Below the pieces are notes generated by a model. That model searched no databases, was not told where the DNA came from, and was given only the letters and a program-made list of their open reading frames with translations. A stretch of DNA of 64,000 bases from Polaromonas sp. P2-4 (GTDB lineage: Bacteria; Pseudomonadota; Gammaproteobacteria; Burkholderiales; Burkholderiaceae_C), in assembly GCA_024703855.1 (NCBI GenBank), contig CP087965.1:1248001-1312000 (forward strand), given 5' to 3'. This document shows, one piece after another, positions 30,012-38,763 of this stretch. The translations under genes were made by a program, and so were the position numbers. Position 1 is the stretch's first letter. Each line of letters starts with the position of its first letter.

Positions 30012-30225
30012 GCGGGCCGAAGCCGGCGATGGATTTCTGGCGCCTCAATACGCTCTCTTTTTGATAGCTATTTACGAAGATTCCACAGGGGCTGGAGGCC
30101 AATTTGACTCATGATTTCTCTCAAATTGAAACGGCTTGCGACTGCGATATTTGCCAGCTTATGCCGCAGGCGGCTGTTTTATACCGCACAGGTTTGCGGT
30201 CTACATTGCATTGCCCCCACAGCCC
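30012..30225. other. Intergenic region after panC with a divergent repeat copy
   Basis: This spacer of 214 bases contains a diverged copy of the dispersed repeat at 30055-30105 (TTTTTGATAGCTATTTACGA, then GGGGCTGGAGGCC). It also marks the border to a more A/T-rich accessory gene. No promoter or terminator could be assigned. Confidence 0.5.
30055..30105 (+). repeat. Dispersed repeat copy, diverged
   Basis: The ends match the family (CTTTTTGATAGCT at the left and GGGGCTGGAGGCC at the right). The middle has drifted to ATTTACGAAGATTCCACA. Confidence 0.55.
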
Positions 30226-30902
30226 ATGACGCGCGCTCAGAGTTCCGATCAACGGCTGTACCGAATCATTCGATTCGATCGATTTGTGCAAATGCTCAAG
30301 TCGGATGAGTGGCACTTTGCCCATCCGAGCGAGTGGGAGGACCCATACGAAACGCGTATTACAAGCGCACTATCACATGCGTTGTTCGCGCAATGTTGGT
30401 GTCGCAAGGGCGTGTCCGACGCAATGTGGAGAATCTACTCGCAAGACAAGCTTGGCGTACGCATCCGAACTACGAAGCAGAAGTTGCAATCCGCCCTCCT
30501 TGCTGCTTCTTCAAAGCGAGACATTGGCTTTCGGATTTCAAATGTTCAATACTTGAACGAACTCGAGTACGCCGCGCGGGGACGGTCGCATTCAGGCCGA
30601 CTTAAAGAACCGACCTACGTTCGCAAGGGCCTCGGCGCATCTGTTTCTGAAGCGACTCGCGTTTGACCACGAAGCAGAGACGCGTTGTCGTATTCGACGC
30701 CAGCCAGCCCCTCGAGTCCAAAGCGAAAAGCGTCAAAGTCGAGTTGAACTCGCGCCAACTCATAGATAGTGTCCTAGTCGATCCCCGTGCACCCGAAGAA
30801 TTTCTAGAAGCCTATCGTCACTTCCTTAAGGACCAGCTGGGGTTCCCGGGCTCGGTCAAGAAGTCTCAGTTGTATCGCTCTGACGAGAGGCGCGAGTCCT
30901 AA
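30226..30902 (+). CDS. DUF2971 domain protein (two frameshifts), accessory gene
   Basis: The start MTRAQSSDQRLYRIIRFDRF leads to LKSDEWHFAHPSEWEDPYET, then FAQCWCRKGVSDAMWRIYS and GVRIRTTKQKLQ. This order is typical of DUF2971, a family of unknown function found mostly in accessory DNA. Shifts near 30617 and 30695 join FARASAHLFLKRLAFDHEAE to VVVFDASQPLESKAKSVKVE. The total is about 225 residues, normal for the family. Base composition is lower in G+C and codon use is more mixed than in the neighbours, which suggests horizontal gain. No partner gene is evident. Confidence 0.72.
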
Positions 30903-31028
30903 AATGGGGGCTAACCCTATTACGGGGACTCCCCCTCAACGGCAAGAAACTGACCGATAGTTTGGCTTTGGGAGAAACGCCTGCTGCTTGCAAGTGGCTT
31001 CGTCGTAGCAGCCGCTCTTGTCAGGCTC

Positions 31029-31432
31029 CTAGGCCAGCGGCGCGTCAGCGTCTGCAGGCTGCTCCGGAGGCGGCTCTGAAGACTGCCCTGGCCGCCGCCC
31101 AGCGAGCCATTGATATCCCTTCCACGCCAGCACGGCCGAGCCCGCACCCAGCAGCCCATATCGCAACAAGGGCAGCAAGGGCCGGCGCGCGCCTGACAGT
31201 GCCAACGTCAACAGCGAACTGACCAGGGGTGCACGCTTGATCAGCCCCAAGACCACCGGCAGACCTTTGGCCAGGGCCAGGCCTGGGACGCCGCCGCTTT
31301 TGAAAAAGTCACCGACTGCCGCGCTGCGCCCATGGCGCCGACCATCTCGGCGCGCTCCGTCGCGGCGCGCATCAGCAACATCTGCTTTCTCAGCGCCCGT
31401 TGGGTGGTGGCGTTGGCGTCTGCGTCGTTCAT
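31029..31432 (-). CDS. YqjK-like small membrane-associated protein (one frameshift), copy 1
   Basis: The restored protein, about 134 residues, starts MNDADANATTQRALRKQMLL and continues RAATERAEMVGAMGAARQSV. After a shift near 31305 it reads GLALAKGLPVVLGLIKRAPL and has a hydrophobic C-terminal segment (LLPLLRYGLLGAGSAVLAWK). It ends with a Pro/Ala-rich tail. It is the third gene of a set with a DUF883 gene and a yqjE-like gene, the same order as yqjD-yqjE-yqjK in enterobacteria. Its function is unknown. A similar set occurs at 44069-45291. Confidence 0.65.
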
Positions 31433-31442
31433 GGCCTGGCCC

Positions 31443-31895
31443 TCATGGTGCAGCTTCGCGCTGCGCAGCAGGGGCCAAGGCGGCTTCCAAGGCCTCACGG
31501 TCTTGCGCCATTTCAGCCAGCGTTGCCTGTAAAAATGGCGGGCGCGTCGCCAGCACACGCTGGATGCGCCACCAGAACCAGCCACCGAAGCCGAGGTAGC
31601 TCGCCGCAAAGAACGCCAGCACCGCCACACGCTGTGCCGCATCAACGGCCAGCACCACCATCAGCGTGAACATCAGCATGCCCACCAGGCCAAAAACCAG
31701 CAGGCCCAGCATGCTCAGCAACAGGCCAATCAGCCGCTGCAGCTCTTCTTCCAGCTCCACGCCCGCCAAAGCCATGCGCGTGTGCGCCATGCCCAGCACC
31801 GTGATGAGCAGCTGGCGCAGCGATGCGAACAGGCGCGGCGGCTGATCCGCTCCGAGGGAGTCTGCGCTTTGAGGTTTTGGCCGAGGTGTATTCAT
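31443..31895 (-). CDS. YqjE-like phage-holin-superfamily membrane protein, copy 1
   Basis: About 150 residues from the ATG at 31893-31895 (MNTPRPKPQSADSL); a longer frame starts at 31934. Two hydrophobic hairpins are clear: LIGLLLSMLGLLVFGLVGML then FTLMVVLAVDAAQRVAVLAF. A third, weaker one follows (ASYLGFGGWFWWRIQ). The amphipathic stretch HTRMALAGVELEEELQRL before the first hairpin is typical of the YqjE/Holin_3_6 family. It lies between the DUF883 and yqjK-like genes, with spacings of about 50 and 10 bases, so it is probably an operon member. Confidence 0.78.
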   Translation of the reverse strand: MNTPRPKPQSADSLGADQPPRLFASLRQLLITVLGMAHTRMALAGVELEEELQRLIGLLLSMLGLLVFGLVGMLMFTLMVVLAVDAAQRVAVLAFFAASYLGFGGWFWWRIQRVLATRPPFLQATLAEMAQDREALEAALAPAAQREAAP

Positions 31896-31948
31896 GGGGG
31901 CATCATCGAGAGGTGCAGCGGGCCGGCCCGTCATGCGGTCCCCTGCAG

Positions 31949-32251
31949 TTACTTGCGGTTGACCAGCAAACCAATCAAAAACCCGGCCGCAGCGGCAATA
32001 CCAACGGCCCTCCAGGGGTGGGCATGGACATAGTCGTCGGTGAACCTGGCCGCCTCTTTGCCCTTGATCAGCGCGGCTTCCTGCAGCCCGGTCAGTTTTT
32101 CGGTGGCCAGCTTGAGTTTGCCTGCCGCTTTTTCACGCAGGGCCACGGCGGTGTCGCCGGTGGCCGCAGCCGCCGATTTGAGCAAGTCCTCCACGTCAGC
32201 GAGTACCACTTTCATGTCGGTGATCAGCTTGTCTTTGTTGGTGTTTTCCAT
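31949..32251 (-). CDS. DUF883 (ElaB/YqjD-type) C-tail-anchored protein, copy 1
   Basis: A 100-residue protein: a long charged helix (KVVLADVEDLLKSAAAATGD and following) that ends in the conserved GxxxG-type anchor DDYVHAHPWRAVGIAAAAGF, then LIGLLVNRK. ElaB/YqjD proteins in E. coli sit in the inner membrane and bind ribosomes in stationary phase; that role is known for the family, not shown here. It is the first gene of a minus-strand set with yqjE- and yqjK-like genes. Confidence 0.88.
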   Translation of the reverse strand: MENTNKDKLITDMKVVLADVEDLLKSAAAATGDTAVALREKAAGKLKLATEKLTGLQEAALIKGKEAARFTDDYVHAHPWRAVGIAAAAGFLIGLLVNRK

Positions 32252-32440
32252 GGAATGCTCCCAGGTGTTGTTGGTGAAAGTCAGGCGCCGCGTGAACTGG
32301 TTTTCAGTTTAGCCCAATCCAAATAGGCGCAGCTTCGGAACCGGCCTGCCGGAATGGGGCAGGTTAACCAGAATTGGCCGCGAGGTCAAAAACGGCCTGC
32401 CCCGCACAACGCCGGCGCGCCAGGCCCGCACCAACATTCG

Positions 32441-32500
32441 CTCTTCTTTTGATAGCTGCTTGCGCCCGTACTGATTGGGCTGGCGGCCTGTTTGGCTTGA
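32441..32500 (+). repeat. Dispersed repeat copy, intergenic
   Basis: A clear member of the family: TTTGATAGCTGCTTGCGCCC, then GTACTGATTGGGCTGGCGGC. It lies between the DUF883 gene and the cupin gene. Confidence 0.8.
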
Positions 32501-32607
32501 GAAATAGCGCGCCAAACCCGAGCAAGCCACTCGGATGGCCGCTGGCTGCCTTTGCCGTTCAGGTATAAGTATTCCCGGCATCAGCAGCACTTTCCAGGAG
32601 CTCCATC

Positions 32608-32937
32608 ATGGCCATTGACCACGCCGCACCAGGGCAACTTATTGACGTTTTCCCTCTTACAGACAAACTTTGTGAATCACGGACCGTCGCCCTGTTCAAA
32701 ACCACTGAGATTGAAGTCATGCGACTGATAGTGCCTGTCGGAAAAACGGTGCCCTCGCACGACGTCAAAGGTGAAATCACGGTGCAGTGCCTGGAAGGCG
32801 AGGTGGACTTCACCGCAGCCGGGCAAACCCAGCGCATGACGGCGGGGCAGCTGCTCTGGCTGGAAGGCGGTGTGGCGCATGGCTTGACGGCCGTGCGGGA
32901 CGCGTCGCTGCTGGTGACGATCATGTTGCGAAAATAG
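32608..32937 (+). CDS. Small cupin-domain protein
   Basis: A 109-residue single cupin barrel. The first cupin motif corresponds to PVGKTVPSHDVKGEITVQCL and the second to GGVAHGLTAVRDASLLVT, with H in both motifs as possible metal ligands. The start has AGGAG 7 bases upstream. Small cupins of this kind have diverse or unknown functions, and no specific substrate is suggested by the neighbours. A dispersed repeat follows the stop directly. Confidence 0.82.
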   Translation: MAIDHAAPGQLIDVFPLTDKLCESRTVALFKTTEIEVMRLIVPVGKTVPSHDVKGEITVQCLEGEVDFTAAGQTQRMTAGQLLWLEGGVAHGLTAVRDASLLVTIMLRK

Positions 32938-32948
32938 TGAAGAAATAC

Positions 32949-33001
32949 GCTTGTAGCCCAATAAGTACGGGCGCAAGCAGCTACTAAAAAAGTAGCAAAT
33001 C
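32949..33001 (-). repeat. Dispersed repeat copy between cupin gene and gpsA
   Basis: Read on the minus strand: TTTGCTACTTTTTTAGTAGC hairpin, then TGCTTGCGCCCGTACTTATT and GGGCTACAAGCG. The hairpin with its T run could help end transcription from either convergent neighbour. Confidence 0.8.
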
Positions 33002-33018
33002 ACCCCCATCCAATTCAG

Positions 33019-34083
33019 TCAGGTCTGCTCCACTGTCGGCCCGCGCCCCATCAAGGCGGCTACCGCCTCCTCAGGCTTCAACTGGCCATCGAGCAGCGCC
33101 ACCACGCTCTGCGCAATCGGCATGTCTACCCCCAGGCTTGCCGCACGCTGCACCACGGTGCGGGCGCAGTAAACGCCTTCGGCCACATGCCCCAGTGACT
33201 CGACCGCTTCAGCCAGGCTTTTCCCCTGCGCCAGCAGCAAGCCCACCTTGCGGTTGCGGCTGAGGTCGCCGGTGGCCGTCAGCACCAGGTCGCCCAGGCC
33301 CGACAGGCCCGTGAAGGTTTCGGCACGCGCCCCCAGCGCCACGCCCAGGCGCGTCATTTCGGCCAGTCCGCGGGTGATCAGGGCGGCACGGGCGTTCAGC
33401 CCCAGCTGCAGGCCGTCACACAAACCGGTGGCAATCGCCAGGACGTTTTTGACGGCACCGCCGACCTCGACGCCCACGATGTCGTCATTGGCGTAGACGC
33501 GCAGGGTGCTGCTGTGAAACGCCTCGACCAGTGCATCGCGCACCTCGGCGTGTTCGCTGGCGGCCACCAGCGCCGTCGGCTGGCCGCGCGCCACCTCCTG
33601 CGCAAAGCTCGGTCCACTGAGCACGCCCGCTCTTAAATTGATAGCTACCTGCGCCCGTATTTCGTGGACCAGAAGGCCAAACGGCTCGCAAGATGAGGCA
33701 GAAGCAGGGGCACTGGAGGTCAGCGGAGCCTCAAAGCCCTTGCTCAGCCAGGCGACCGGCACGCTGGCATGTTGCAGGCTTTGCAACAAGCCCCGCGCCG
33801 CTGACACCGGCGTGGCCATGATGATGAGGTCTTGCCCCTCAATCGCTTCCGCCAGCGATGCTTGCGCACCACCTTTCAGCAGCAAGCTGTCAGGCAAGGC
33901 AATGCCGGGCAGGTAGCGGGTATTGGTGCGCTCGGCTTGCAGGGTTTTGACCAGCGCCGCATCGCGCGCCCACAGGGTGACCTGGTGTCTGGGCGCATTA
34001 CGGCCTGTTTTTTCAGTCGTGCCAGCGGCACTGACGGCCAGCGCCGTGCCCCAGGCACCCGCACCAATCACCACTATTTTCAT
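33019..34083 (-). CDS. gpsA: Glycerol-3-phosphate dehydrogenase [NAD(P)+]
   Basis: This cytoplasmic enzyme makes sn-glycerol-3-phosphate for phospholipids. The frame is intact, 354 residues from [20 protein letters not shown] (dinucleotide-binding GxGxxG). Other motifs are [19 protein letters not shown], the catalytic lysine region [20 protein letters not shown] and [20 protein letters not shown]. Residues about 135-151 ([17 protein letters not shown]) are encoded by a copy of the dispersed repeat (33631-33680), in frame. The protein is longer than the usual 330-340 residues around this place. It is the last gene of rhodanese-grxC-secB-gpsA. Confidence 0.95.
   Translation of the reverse strand: MKIVVIGAGAWGTALAVSAAGTTEKTGRNAPRHQVTLWARDAALVKTLQAERTNTRYLPGIALPDSLLLKGGAQASLAEAIEGQDLIIMATPVSAARGLLQSLQHASVPVAWLSKGFEAPLTSSAPASASSCEPFGLLVHEIRAQVAINLRAGVLSGPSFAQEVARGQPTALVAASEHAEVRDALVEAFHSSTLRVYANDDIVGVEVGGAVKNVLAIATGLCDGLQLGLNARAALITRGLAEMTRLGVALGARAETFTGLSGLGDLVLTATGDLSRNRKVGLLLAQGKSLAEAVESLGHVAEGVYCARTVVQRAASLGVDMPIAQSVVALLDGQLKPEEAVAALMGRGPTVEQT
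33631..33680 (+). repeat. Dispersed repeat copy embedded in the gpsA coding sequence
   Basis: On the plus strand the sequence TTAAATTGATAGCTACCTGC followed by GCCCGTATTTCGTGGACCAG and AAGGCC matches the intergenic copies (for example 32441-32500 and 47479-47535) almost base for base, apart from the variable middle. It is translated on the minus strand within GpsA without breaking the frame. Confidence 0.8.
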
Positions 34084-34125
34084 GGTCAAAAACCTCAATG
34101 GCGCGGGCGGCGCTTTATCCAGCCG

Positions 34126-34596
34126 TTAAACGATGATTTGCGGTGCAGCGGGCGCTGCGGCGGCTGCCGCTTCGACCTGCTGCTGCTCGTACATGGCCTG
34201 GAAGTTGATTTCGGCCAGGTGCACGGGCGGGAAACCGCCGCGCTGAATCACGTCGGCCACATTGCCGCGCAGGTAGGGGTAGACGATTTGCGGGCAGGCG
34301 ATGCCCAAAATCGCGCCGAGCTGCTCGCTCTGCATGTTGCGGATTTCAAAAATACCCGCCTGCTTGGCTTCGACCAGGAACACGGTTTTGTCGGCAATCT
34401 TGGTGTGCACGGTGGCGGTCACCGTCACTTCAAACAGGCCATCAGCCACGGGGGTGGCATCAACGCCCAGCTGAATATCAACGCCGGGCTGCTCCTGGTT
34501 CAGCAGAATGTCAGGCGAATTAGGCTGCTCCAGCGACACGTCCTTGAGGTAGACGCGCTGAATTTGAAAGACGGGGTCAAGATTGGCTTCAGCCAT
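34126..34596 (-). CDS. secB: Protein-export chaperone SecB
   Basis: This cytoplasmic tetrameric chaperone keeps preproteins unfolded and passes them to SecA. The 156-residue protein has the family segments [36 protein letters not shown] and [20 protein letters not shown], then [17 protein letters not shown]. The Ala-rich tail is typical of Comamonadaceae. It sits between grxC and gpsA, a gene order common in this group. Confidence 0.96.
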   Translation of the reverse strand: MAEANLDPVFQIQRVYLKDVSLEQPNSPDILLNQEQPGVDIQLGVDATPVADGLFEVTVTATVHTKIADKTVFLVEAKQAGIFEIRNMQSEQLGAILGIACPQIVYPYLRGNVADVIQRGGFPPVHLAEINFQAMYEQQQVEAAAAAAPAAPQIIV

Positions 34597-34673
34597 GGTG
34601 AACTTTCGGGTTACTGTTAAGGATAAAAAGACTAACGGGCCTGCTGGCGACGCGCAGGCGTGGCGGCATTATC

Positions 34674-34934
34674 TCAGCCGATATTCAGCAAGGGGAGCAA
34701 GCCGCCCTTGCCGTCCAGCGCCACCAGGTCATCGCAGCCGCCGACATGCATGTCGCCAATGAAGATTTGCGGCACGGTGCGCCGGCCGGTGATGTCCATC
34801 ATTTTCTGGCGCTCGCTGGGCACCTGGTCCACACGAATTTCATCGAGTTCGGTCACACCGCGCTGTTTAAGCAGCTGTTTGGCGTGAATGCAATAAGGGC
34901 AGGTGCCGGTGGTGTAGATTTTGACAGTTTGCAT
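34674..34934 (-). CDS. grxC: Glutaredoxin 3
   Basis: An 86-residue thiol-disulfide oxidoreductase with the active site CPYC at residues 12-15 (YTTGTCPYCIHAKQLLKQRG). It has the cis-proline loop RRTVPQIFIGDMHVGGCDDL that binds glutathione. It probably reduces cytoplasmic disulfides. It lies between a rhodanese-like gene and secB on the same strand. Confidence 0.95.
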   Translation of the reverse strand: MQTVKIYTTGTCPYCIHAKQLLKQRGVTELDEIRVDQVPSERQKMMDITGRRTVPQIFIGDMHVGGCDDLVALDGKGGLLPLLNIG

Positions 34935-34997
34935 GGTTGCTCAGGGTCGTGGGGCAAAGCTGAGAGTTGAAGCCTTTTCAATCCTTCTCAGGACGTT

Positions 34998-35407
34998 TCA
35001 AGACTTCTCGATCGGAAGGTTAGCTTCTTTCCACGCTTTGAGTCCGCCGCCCAGGGCTTGCGCCTGCTCGTAGCCGAGCTTTTGGCCACCGCCACGGCAC
35101 GGCTGGCGCGTGCGCCGGTGGCGCAGACCAGGATCAGGGGCAAGGCCTTGTTTTTCACCACGCCGGGGAGCTTGGCTTCCAACTCGCTGAAAGGCACGTT
35201 TTTGGCACCGCTCACATGGCCAGCCGCAAATTCACCAGGCTCACAGACATCCACCACCACCGCTTTTTCGCGGTTGATCAGCTGCACCGCGCCACTGGCG
35301 CTCAGGGCGCCGGCATTGATAGCGCCGGAAATCATGGGCCAAACCAGCATGCCGCCAGAGGCGAGAGCTATGGAAATCAGCATCCAGTTATCGATCAGAA
35401 ATTTCAC
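34998..35407 (-). CDS. Membrane-anchored rhodanese-like sulfurtransferase (one frameshift)
   Basis: The N-terminal hydrophobic segment MKFLIDNWMLISIALASGGM anchors the protein. The rhodanese domain follows, with REKAVVVDVCEPGEFAAGHV, SGAKNVPFSELEAKLP and the active-site cysteine in LILVCATGARASRA. The frame shifts near 35085; the restored end is LGYEQAQALGGGLKAWKEAN and LPIEKS, stopping at 34998. Length is about 136 residues. It is the first gene of the group with grxC, secB and gpsA. Confidence 0.9.
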
Positions 35408-35531
35408 GTTGTACCTTTTATGTATTTTTCAGCAAGCCTGTGATTTTAGAATGCTGAGGTGAATCGGCCCATGAGGCGCCTGTTTTACCCTCACCAATCT
35501 CCTTTTATCTGCATCCCCCAAGGACAAACTC

Positions 35532-36275
35532 GTGCACAAACTCGTACTGATACGCCACGGCGAATCGACCTGGAACCTTGAAAACCGTTTCACGGGCTGG
35601 ACCGACGTGGACCTCACGGAAACCGGCATCGCACAGGCAAAAAATGCCGGTCAACTGCTTAAAAGCGAGGGCTATGACTTCGACCTGGCCTACACCAGCG
35701 TGCTCAAGCGCGCCACCCGAACCCTGTGGCACACACTGGACGAGATGGACCGCACCTGGCTGCCGGTGGTCCACAGCTGGCGGCTCAACGAGCGGCATTA
35801 CGGCGGACTGCAAGGGCTGAACAAGTCTGAAACCGCCAAAAAGTATGGCGACGAACAGGTGCTGGTCTGGCGCCGCAGCTACGACACCCCGCCACCACCG
35901 CTGGACGCCAATGACGAACGCAGCGAGCGCGGCGACCCGCGTTACGCCAAGCTGCAGCCCGAACAGGTGCCGCTGACAGAATGCCTGAAAGACACGGTGG
36001 CGCGCGTTCTGCCCTTCTGGAATGAGTCCATGGCACCGGCCATCAAGGCGGGCAAACGGGTTGTAGTGGCGGCCCACGGCAATTCCATCCGCGCGCTGGT
36101 GAAGTACCTGGACAACATCTCGGACGACGACATCGTGGGCTTGAACATTCCCAACGGGATTCCGCTGGTGTATGAACTGGATGCCGAGCTCAAGCCCCTG
36201 CGCCACTATTACCTGGGCGACAGCGAAGCGGTGGCCAAGGCCGCTGCGGCTGTGGCCGCGCAAGGCAAGGGCTGA
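35532..36275 (+). CDS. gpmA: 2,3-bisphosphoglycerate-dependent phosphoglycerate mutase
   Basis: This glycolytic enzyme interconverts 2- and 3-phosphoglycerate. It starts with GTG at 35532 ([20 protein letters not shown]) and has the phosphohistidine motif RHGES. Then come [20 protein letters not shown] and the second catalytic histidine in [20 protein letters not shown]. At 247 residues the length is that of the dPGM family, and the frame is intact. Confidence 0.96.
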   Translation: MHKLVLIRHGESTWNLENRFTGWTDVDLTETGIAQAKNAGQLLKSEGYDFDLAYTSVLKRATRTLWHTLDEMDRTWLPVVHSWRLNERHYGGLQGLNKSETAKKYGDEQVLVWRRSYDTPPPPLDANDERSERGDPRYAKLQPEQVPLTECLKDTVARVLPFWNESMAPAIKAGKRVVVAAHGNSIRALVKYLDNISDDDIVGLNIPNGIPLVYELDAELKPLRHYYLGDSEAVAKAAAAVAAQGKG

Positions 36276-36448
36276 ACAGATTTCATGTAAAAGCTCGGTA
36301 AAAACTGGCTGAAACTGCACAATTTTGCCGTTTTGGCCGGTTTGGCGGCTGCGCACCGCGGAACTGTTGAATGGGGCTTTTCTCCAAGGTGTATATTGCT
36401 CCAGATACTGAGGAGCAAGGGTTCCTCAAGGCTTATTAAGGTAGTTTT

Positions 36449-37909
36449 ATGGGTCAGAAGCTCAAAATCGCAGGCTGGATTTCAATTGGTGCAGTGGCCG
36501 GTGCCCTCACCACCGTGCAACTGCAAGCCGTCGCTCGCGGCGGCATCGCCCCTTTGCCGCTAGAAGAGCTGCAACAGCTGGCGGCGGTGTTCGGCATGGT
36601 CAAAACCGACTATGTGGAGCCGGTTGACGAGAAAAAGCTCATCACCGACGCCATCTCCGGCATGGTGGCCAGCCTGGACCCGCACTCGGTTTATTTCGAC
36701 AAAAAATCGTACAAGGAATTTCATGAAGGCACCAGTGGCCGTTTTGTCGGTGTCGGCATCGAGATCACCCAGGAAGACGGACTGGTCAAGGTGGTGTCTC
36801 CGATTGAAGGCTCGCCTGCCGACCGCGCAGGCTTGAAGCCCAACGACCTGATCACCCGAATCGACGACACGCCCGTCAAGGGCCTGAGCCTGAACGAGGC
36901 GGTCAAGAAAATGCGCGGCGAGCCCAAAGCCAAGGTGATGCTGACCATTTTCCGCAAAGATGAAAACCGGACCTTCCCGGTGACCATCGTCCGTGAAGAG
37001 ATTCGCACCCAGTCCGTTCGCGGCAAGGTGGTCGAGCCCGGCTACGCCTGGATTCGCCTGAGCCAGTTTCAGGAACGCACGGTGGACGACTTCGCCACCA
37101 AGCTTGAACAGATTTACAAGCAGGAACCCAACCTCAAAGGCTTGGTGCTGGACCTGCGCAATGACCCCGGTGGTTTGCTCGATTCGGCGGTTGCCGTGTC
37201 GGCAGCCTTTTTGCCTGAAAACGTGACCGTGGTGTCCACCAACGGCCAGTTGGAGGAAAGCAAATTTACCTATAAAGCCGCACCGGAGTTTTACCAGCGC
37301 CGTAATGGCGCCGATCCCCTCAAGCGCTTGCAGGACGTCACAAAAGGAGTCCTCAAAAACGTGCCGCTGGTGGTGCTGGTGAATGAAGGGTCCGCCTCGG
37401 CCAGCGAAATTGTTGCGGGAGCCCTGCAAGACCACAAGCGCGCCGTCATCATGGGCAACCAGACCTTCGGCAAGGGCTCGGTGCAGACCGTGCGCCCGCT
37501 CGGCCCCGACACCGGGCTGAAGCTCACCACAGCGCGTTACTACACGCCCAGCGGCAAGTCGATTCAGGCGCGCGGCATCGTTCCCGACGTGATGGTGGAC
37601 GACACCGCAGAGGGCAGTCCTTTTGCCGCCCTGCGCACGCGCGAAGCCGATCTGGAGAAGCACCTCAACAGCGGCCAGGGTGCCGAAGTCAAGGATGCGA
37701 GCCGTGAAAAAGCCCGCGAAGATGCCATGAAGCGGCTGGAAGAAGAAGCCAAGAAAACGCCTGAACAGCGCCGGCCGCCCGAATTGGGCAGCGACAAAGA
37801 CTTCCAGCTGGCGCAGGCCATCAACAAGCTCAAAGGCCGCACCGTTCTGGTCAGCAAGACCGCTGTGGTCGAGCCCAAAAACGAGAAAAAGAGAACTGAA
37901 CCGGGCTGA
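36449..37909 (+). CDS. ctpA: Carboxyl-terminal processing peptidase (S41 family)
   Basis: A 486-residue periplasmic or membrane-anchored serine protease. An N-terminal signal/anchor (KIAGWISIGAVAGALTTVQL) is followed by the cap segment, a PDZ domain (GRFVGVGIEITQEDG to DLITRIDDTPVKGLSLNEAV) and the peptidase core. The catalytic pair is Ser317 in NEGSASASEIVAGAL and Lys342 in GNQTFGKGSVQTV. The C-terminal 100 residues are charged and helical. The MoeB/ThiF-like gene follows about 100 bases later, an order I recall from other Burkholderiales. Confidence 0.95.
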   Translation: MGQKLKIAGWISIGAVAGALTTVQLQAVARGGIAPLPLEELQQLAAVFGMVKTDYVEPVDEKKLITDAISGMVASLDPHSVYFDKKSYKEFHEGTSGRFVGVGIEITQEDGLVKVVSPIEGSPADRAGLKPNDLITRIDDTPVKGLSLNEAVKKMRGEPKAKVMLTIFRKDENRTFPVTIVREEIRTQSVRGKVVEPGYAWIRLSQFQERTVDDFATKLEQIYKQEPNLKGLVLDLRNDPGGLLDSAVAVSAAFLPENVTVVSTNGQLEESKFTYKAAPEFYQRRNGADPLKRLQDVTKGVLKNVPLVVLVNEGSASASEIVAGALQDHKRAVIMGNQTFGKGSVQTVRPLGPDTGLKLTTARYYTPSGKSIQARGIVPDVMVDDTAEGSPFAALRTREADLEKHLNSGQGAEVKDASREKAREDAMKRLEEEAKKTPEQRRPPELGSDKDFQLAQAINKLKGRTVLVSKTAVVEPKNEKKRTEPG

Positions 37910-38011
37910 CGGTCCATCAATCCCAGTGACGAAATCCCAGTGACGATTGAGTCGGCCTGCGTGCGACATCACACTAGAAAGTCATGGGTTTGAATTGAAC
38001 CGTTTTCTTTC

Positions 38012-38761
38012 ATGAACGACGAGCAGCTGCTCCGCTATTCCCGTCACATCCTGCTCGACGAAGTAGGCATCGAAGGCCAGGAAAAACTCCTGGCTTCGCA
38101 TGTCCTCATCATCGGCGCGGGCGGGCTGGGCTCACCGGTGGCTTTGTACCTTGGCAGTGCCGGCGTCGGCCGCATCACCATCGTCGATCATGACCGTGTG
38201 GACGCCACCAATTTGCAGCGGCAGATCGCCCACAACCTGGCCCGCATCGGTGCGTTCAAGGCCGAGTCCGTGGTGCAGGCCATTGCCGCCATCAACCCCG
38301 ACGTGACAGTCGTTCCTGTCACGCAGCGGGCCGATGATGCATTGCTTGACCAGCTCGTGCGTGAGGCCGACCTGGTACTCGACTGCACCGACAACTTTAC
38401 GACCCGTCATGCCATCAACCGCGCCTGCGTCAAACATCAAAAGCCACTGGTCTCGGGTGCGGCCATCCGTTTTGACGGGCAACTAGCGGTCTATGACCCA
38501 CGTAGCGAGCAATCGCCTTGCTACGCCTGTGTGTTTCCGGAATCGGACATGCTGGAAGAAACCCGCTGCGCCGTCATGGGCGTTTTTGCGCCGCTGGTCG
38601 GCATTGTGGGCACGGTGCAAGCCGCAGAAGCCTTGAAACTGCTGTGTGGTGTCGGCGAGTCATTAACCGGGCGACTGCTGATGCTCGATGGCCGCAACAT
38701 GGCATGGAACGAGATGAAGCTGGTGCGCAACATGTCATGCACCGTCTGCGGGACGCACTGA
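38012..38761 (+). CDS. moeB: HesA/MoeB/ThiF-type sulfur-carrier adenylyltransferase
   Basis: A 249-residue E1-like enzyme that adenylates the C-terminus of MoaD or ThiS. It has the nucleotide-binding motif LIIGAGGLGSPVALYLGSAG, the arginine motif DATNLQRQIAHNLARIGAFK, DCTDNFTTRHAINRACVKHQ and two CxxC zinc pairs (SPCYACVF and MSCTVCGTH). Whether it serves molybdopterin or thiamine synthesis cannot be told from the sequence alone; no moa or thi genes are nearby. The AsmA-family gene is convergent with it, with 2 bases between the stops. Confidence 0.92.
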   Translation: MNDEQLLRYSRHILLDEVGIEGQEKLLASHVLIIGAGGLGSPVALYLGSAGVGRITIVDHDRVDATNLQRQIAHNLARIGAFKAESVVQAIAAINPDVTVVPVTQRADDALLDQLVREADLVLDCTDNFTTRHAINRACVKHQKPLVSGAAIRFDGQLAVYDPRSEQSPCYACVFPESDMLEETRCAVMGVFAPLVGIVGTVQAAEALKLLCGVGESLTGRLLMLDGRNMAWNEMKLVRNMSCTVCGTH

Positions 38762-38763
38762 AA

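Noticed and set aside
34674..35407. A thiol-redox operon dedicated to a special sulfur pathway (rhodanese, glutaredoxin)
   Set aside because: The order rhodanese-grxC-secB-gpsA is ordinary in Burkholderiales and needs no special explanation.
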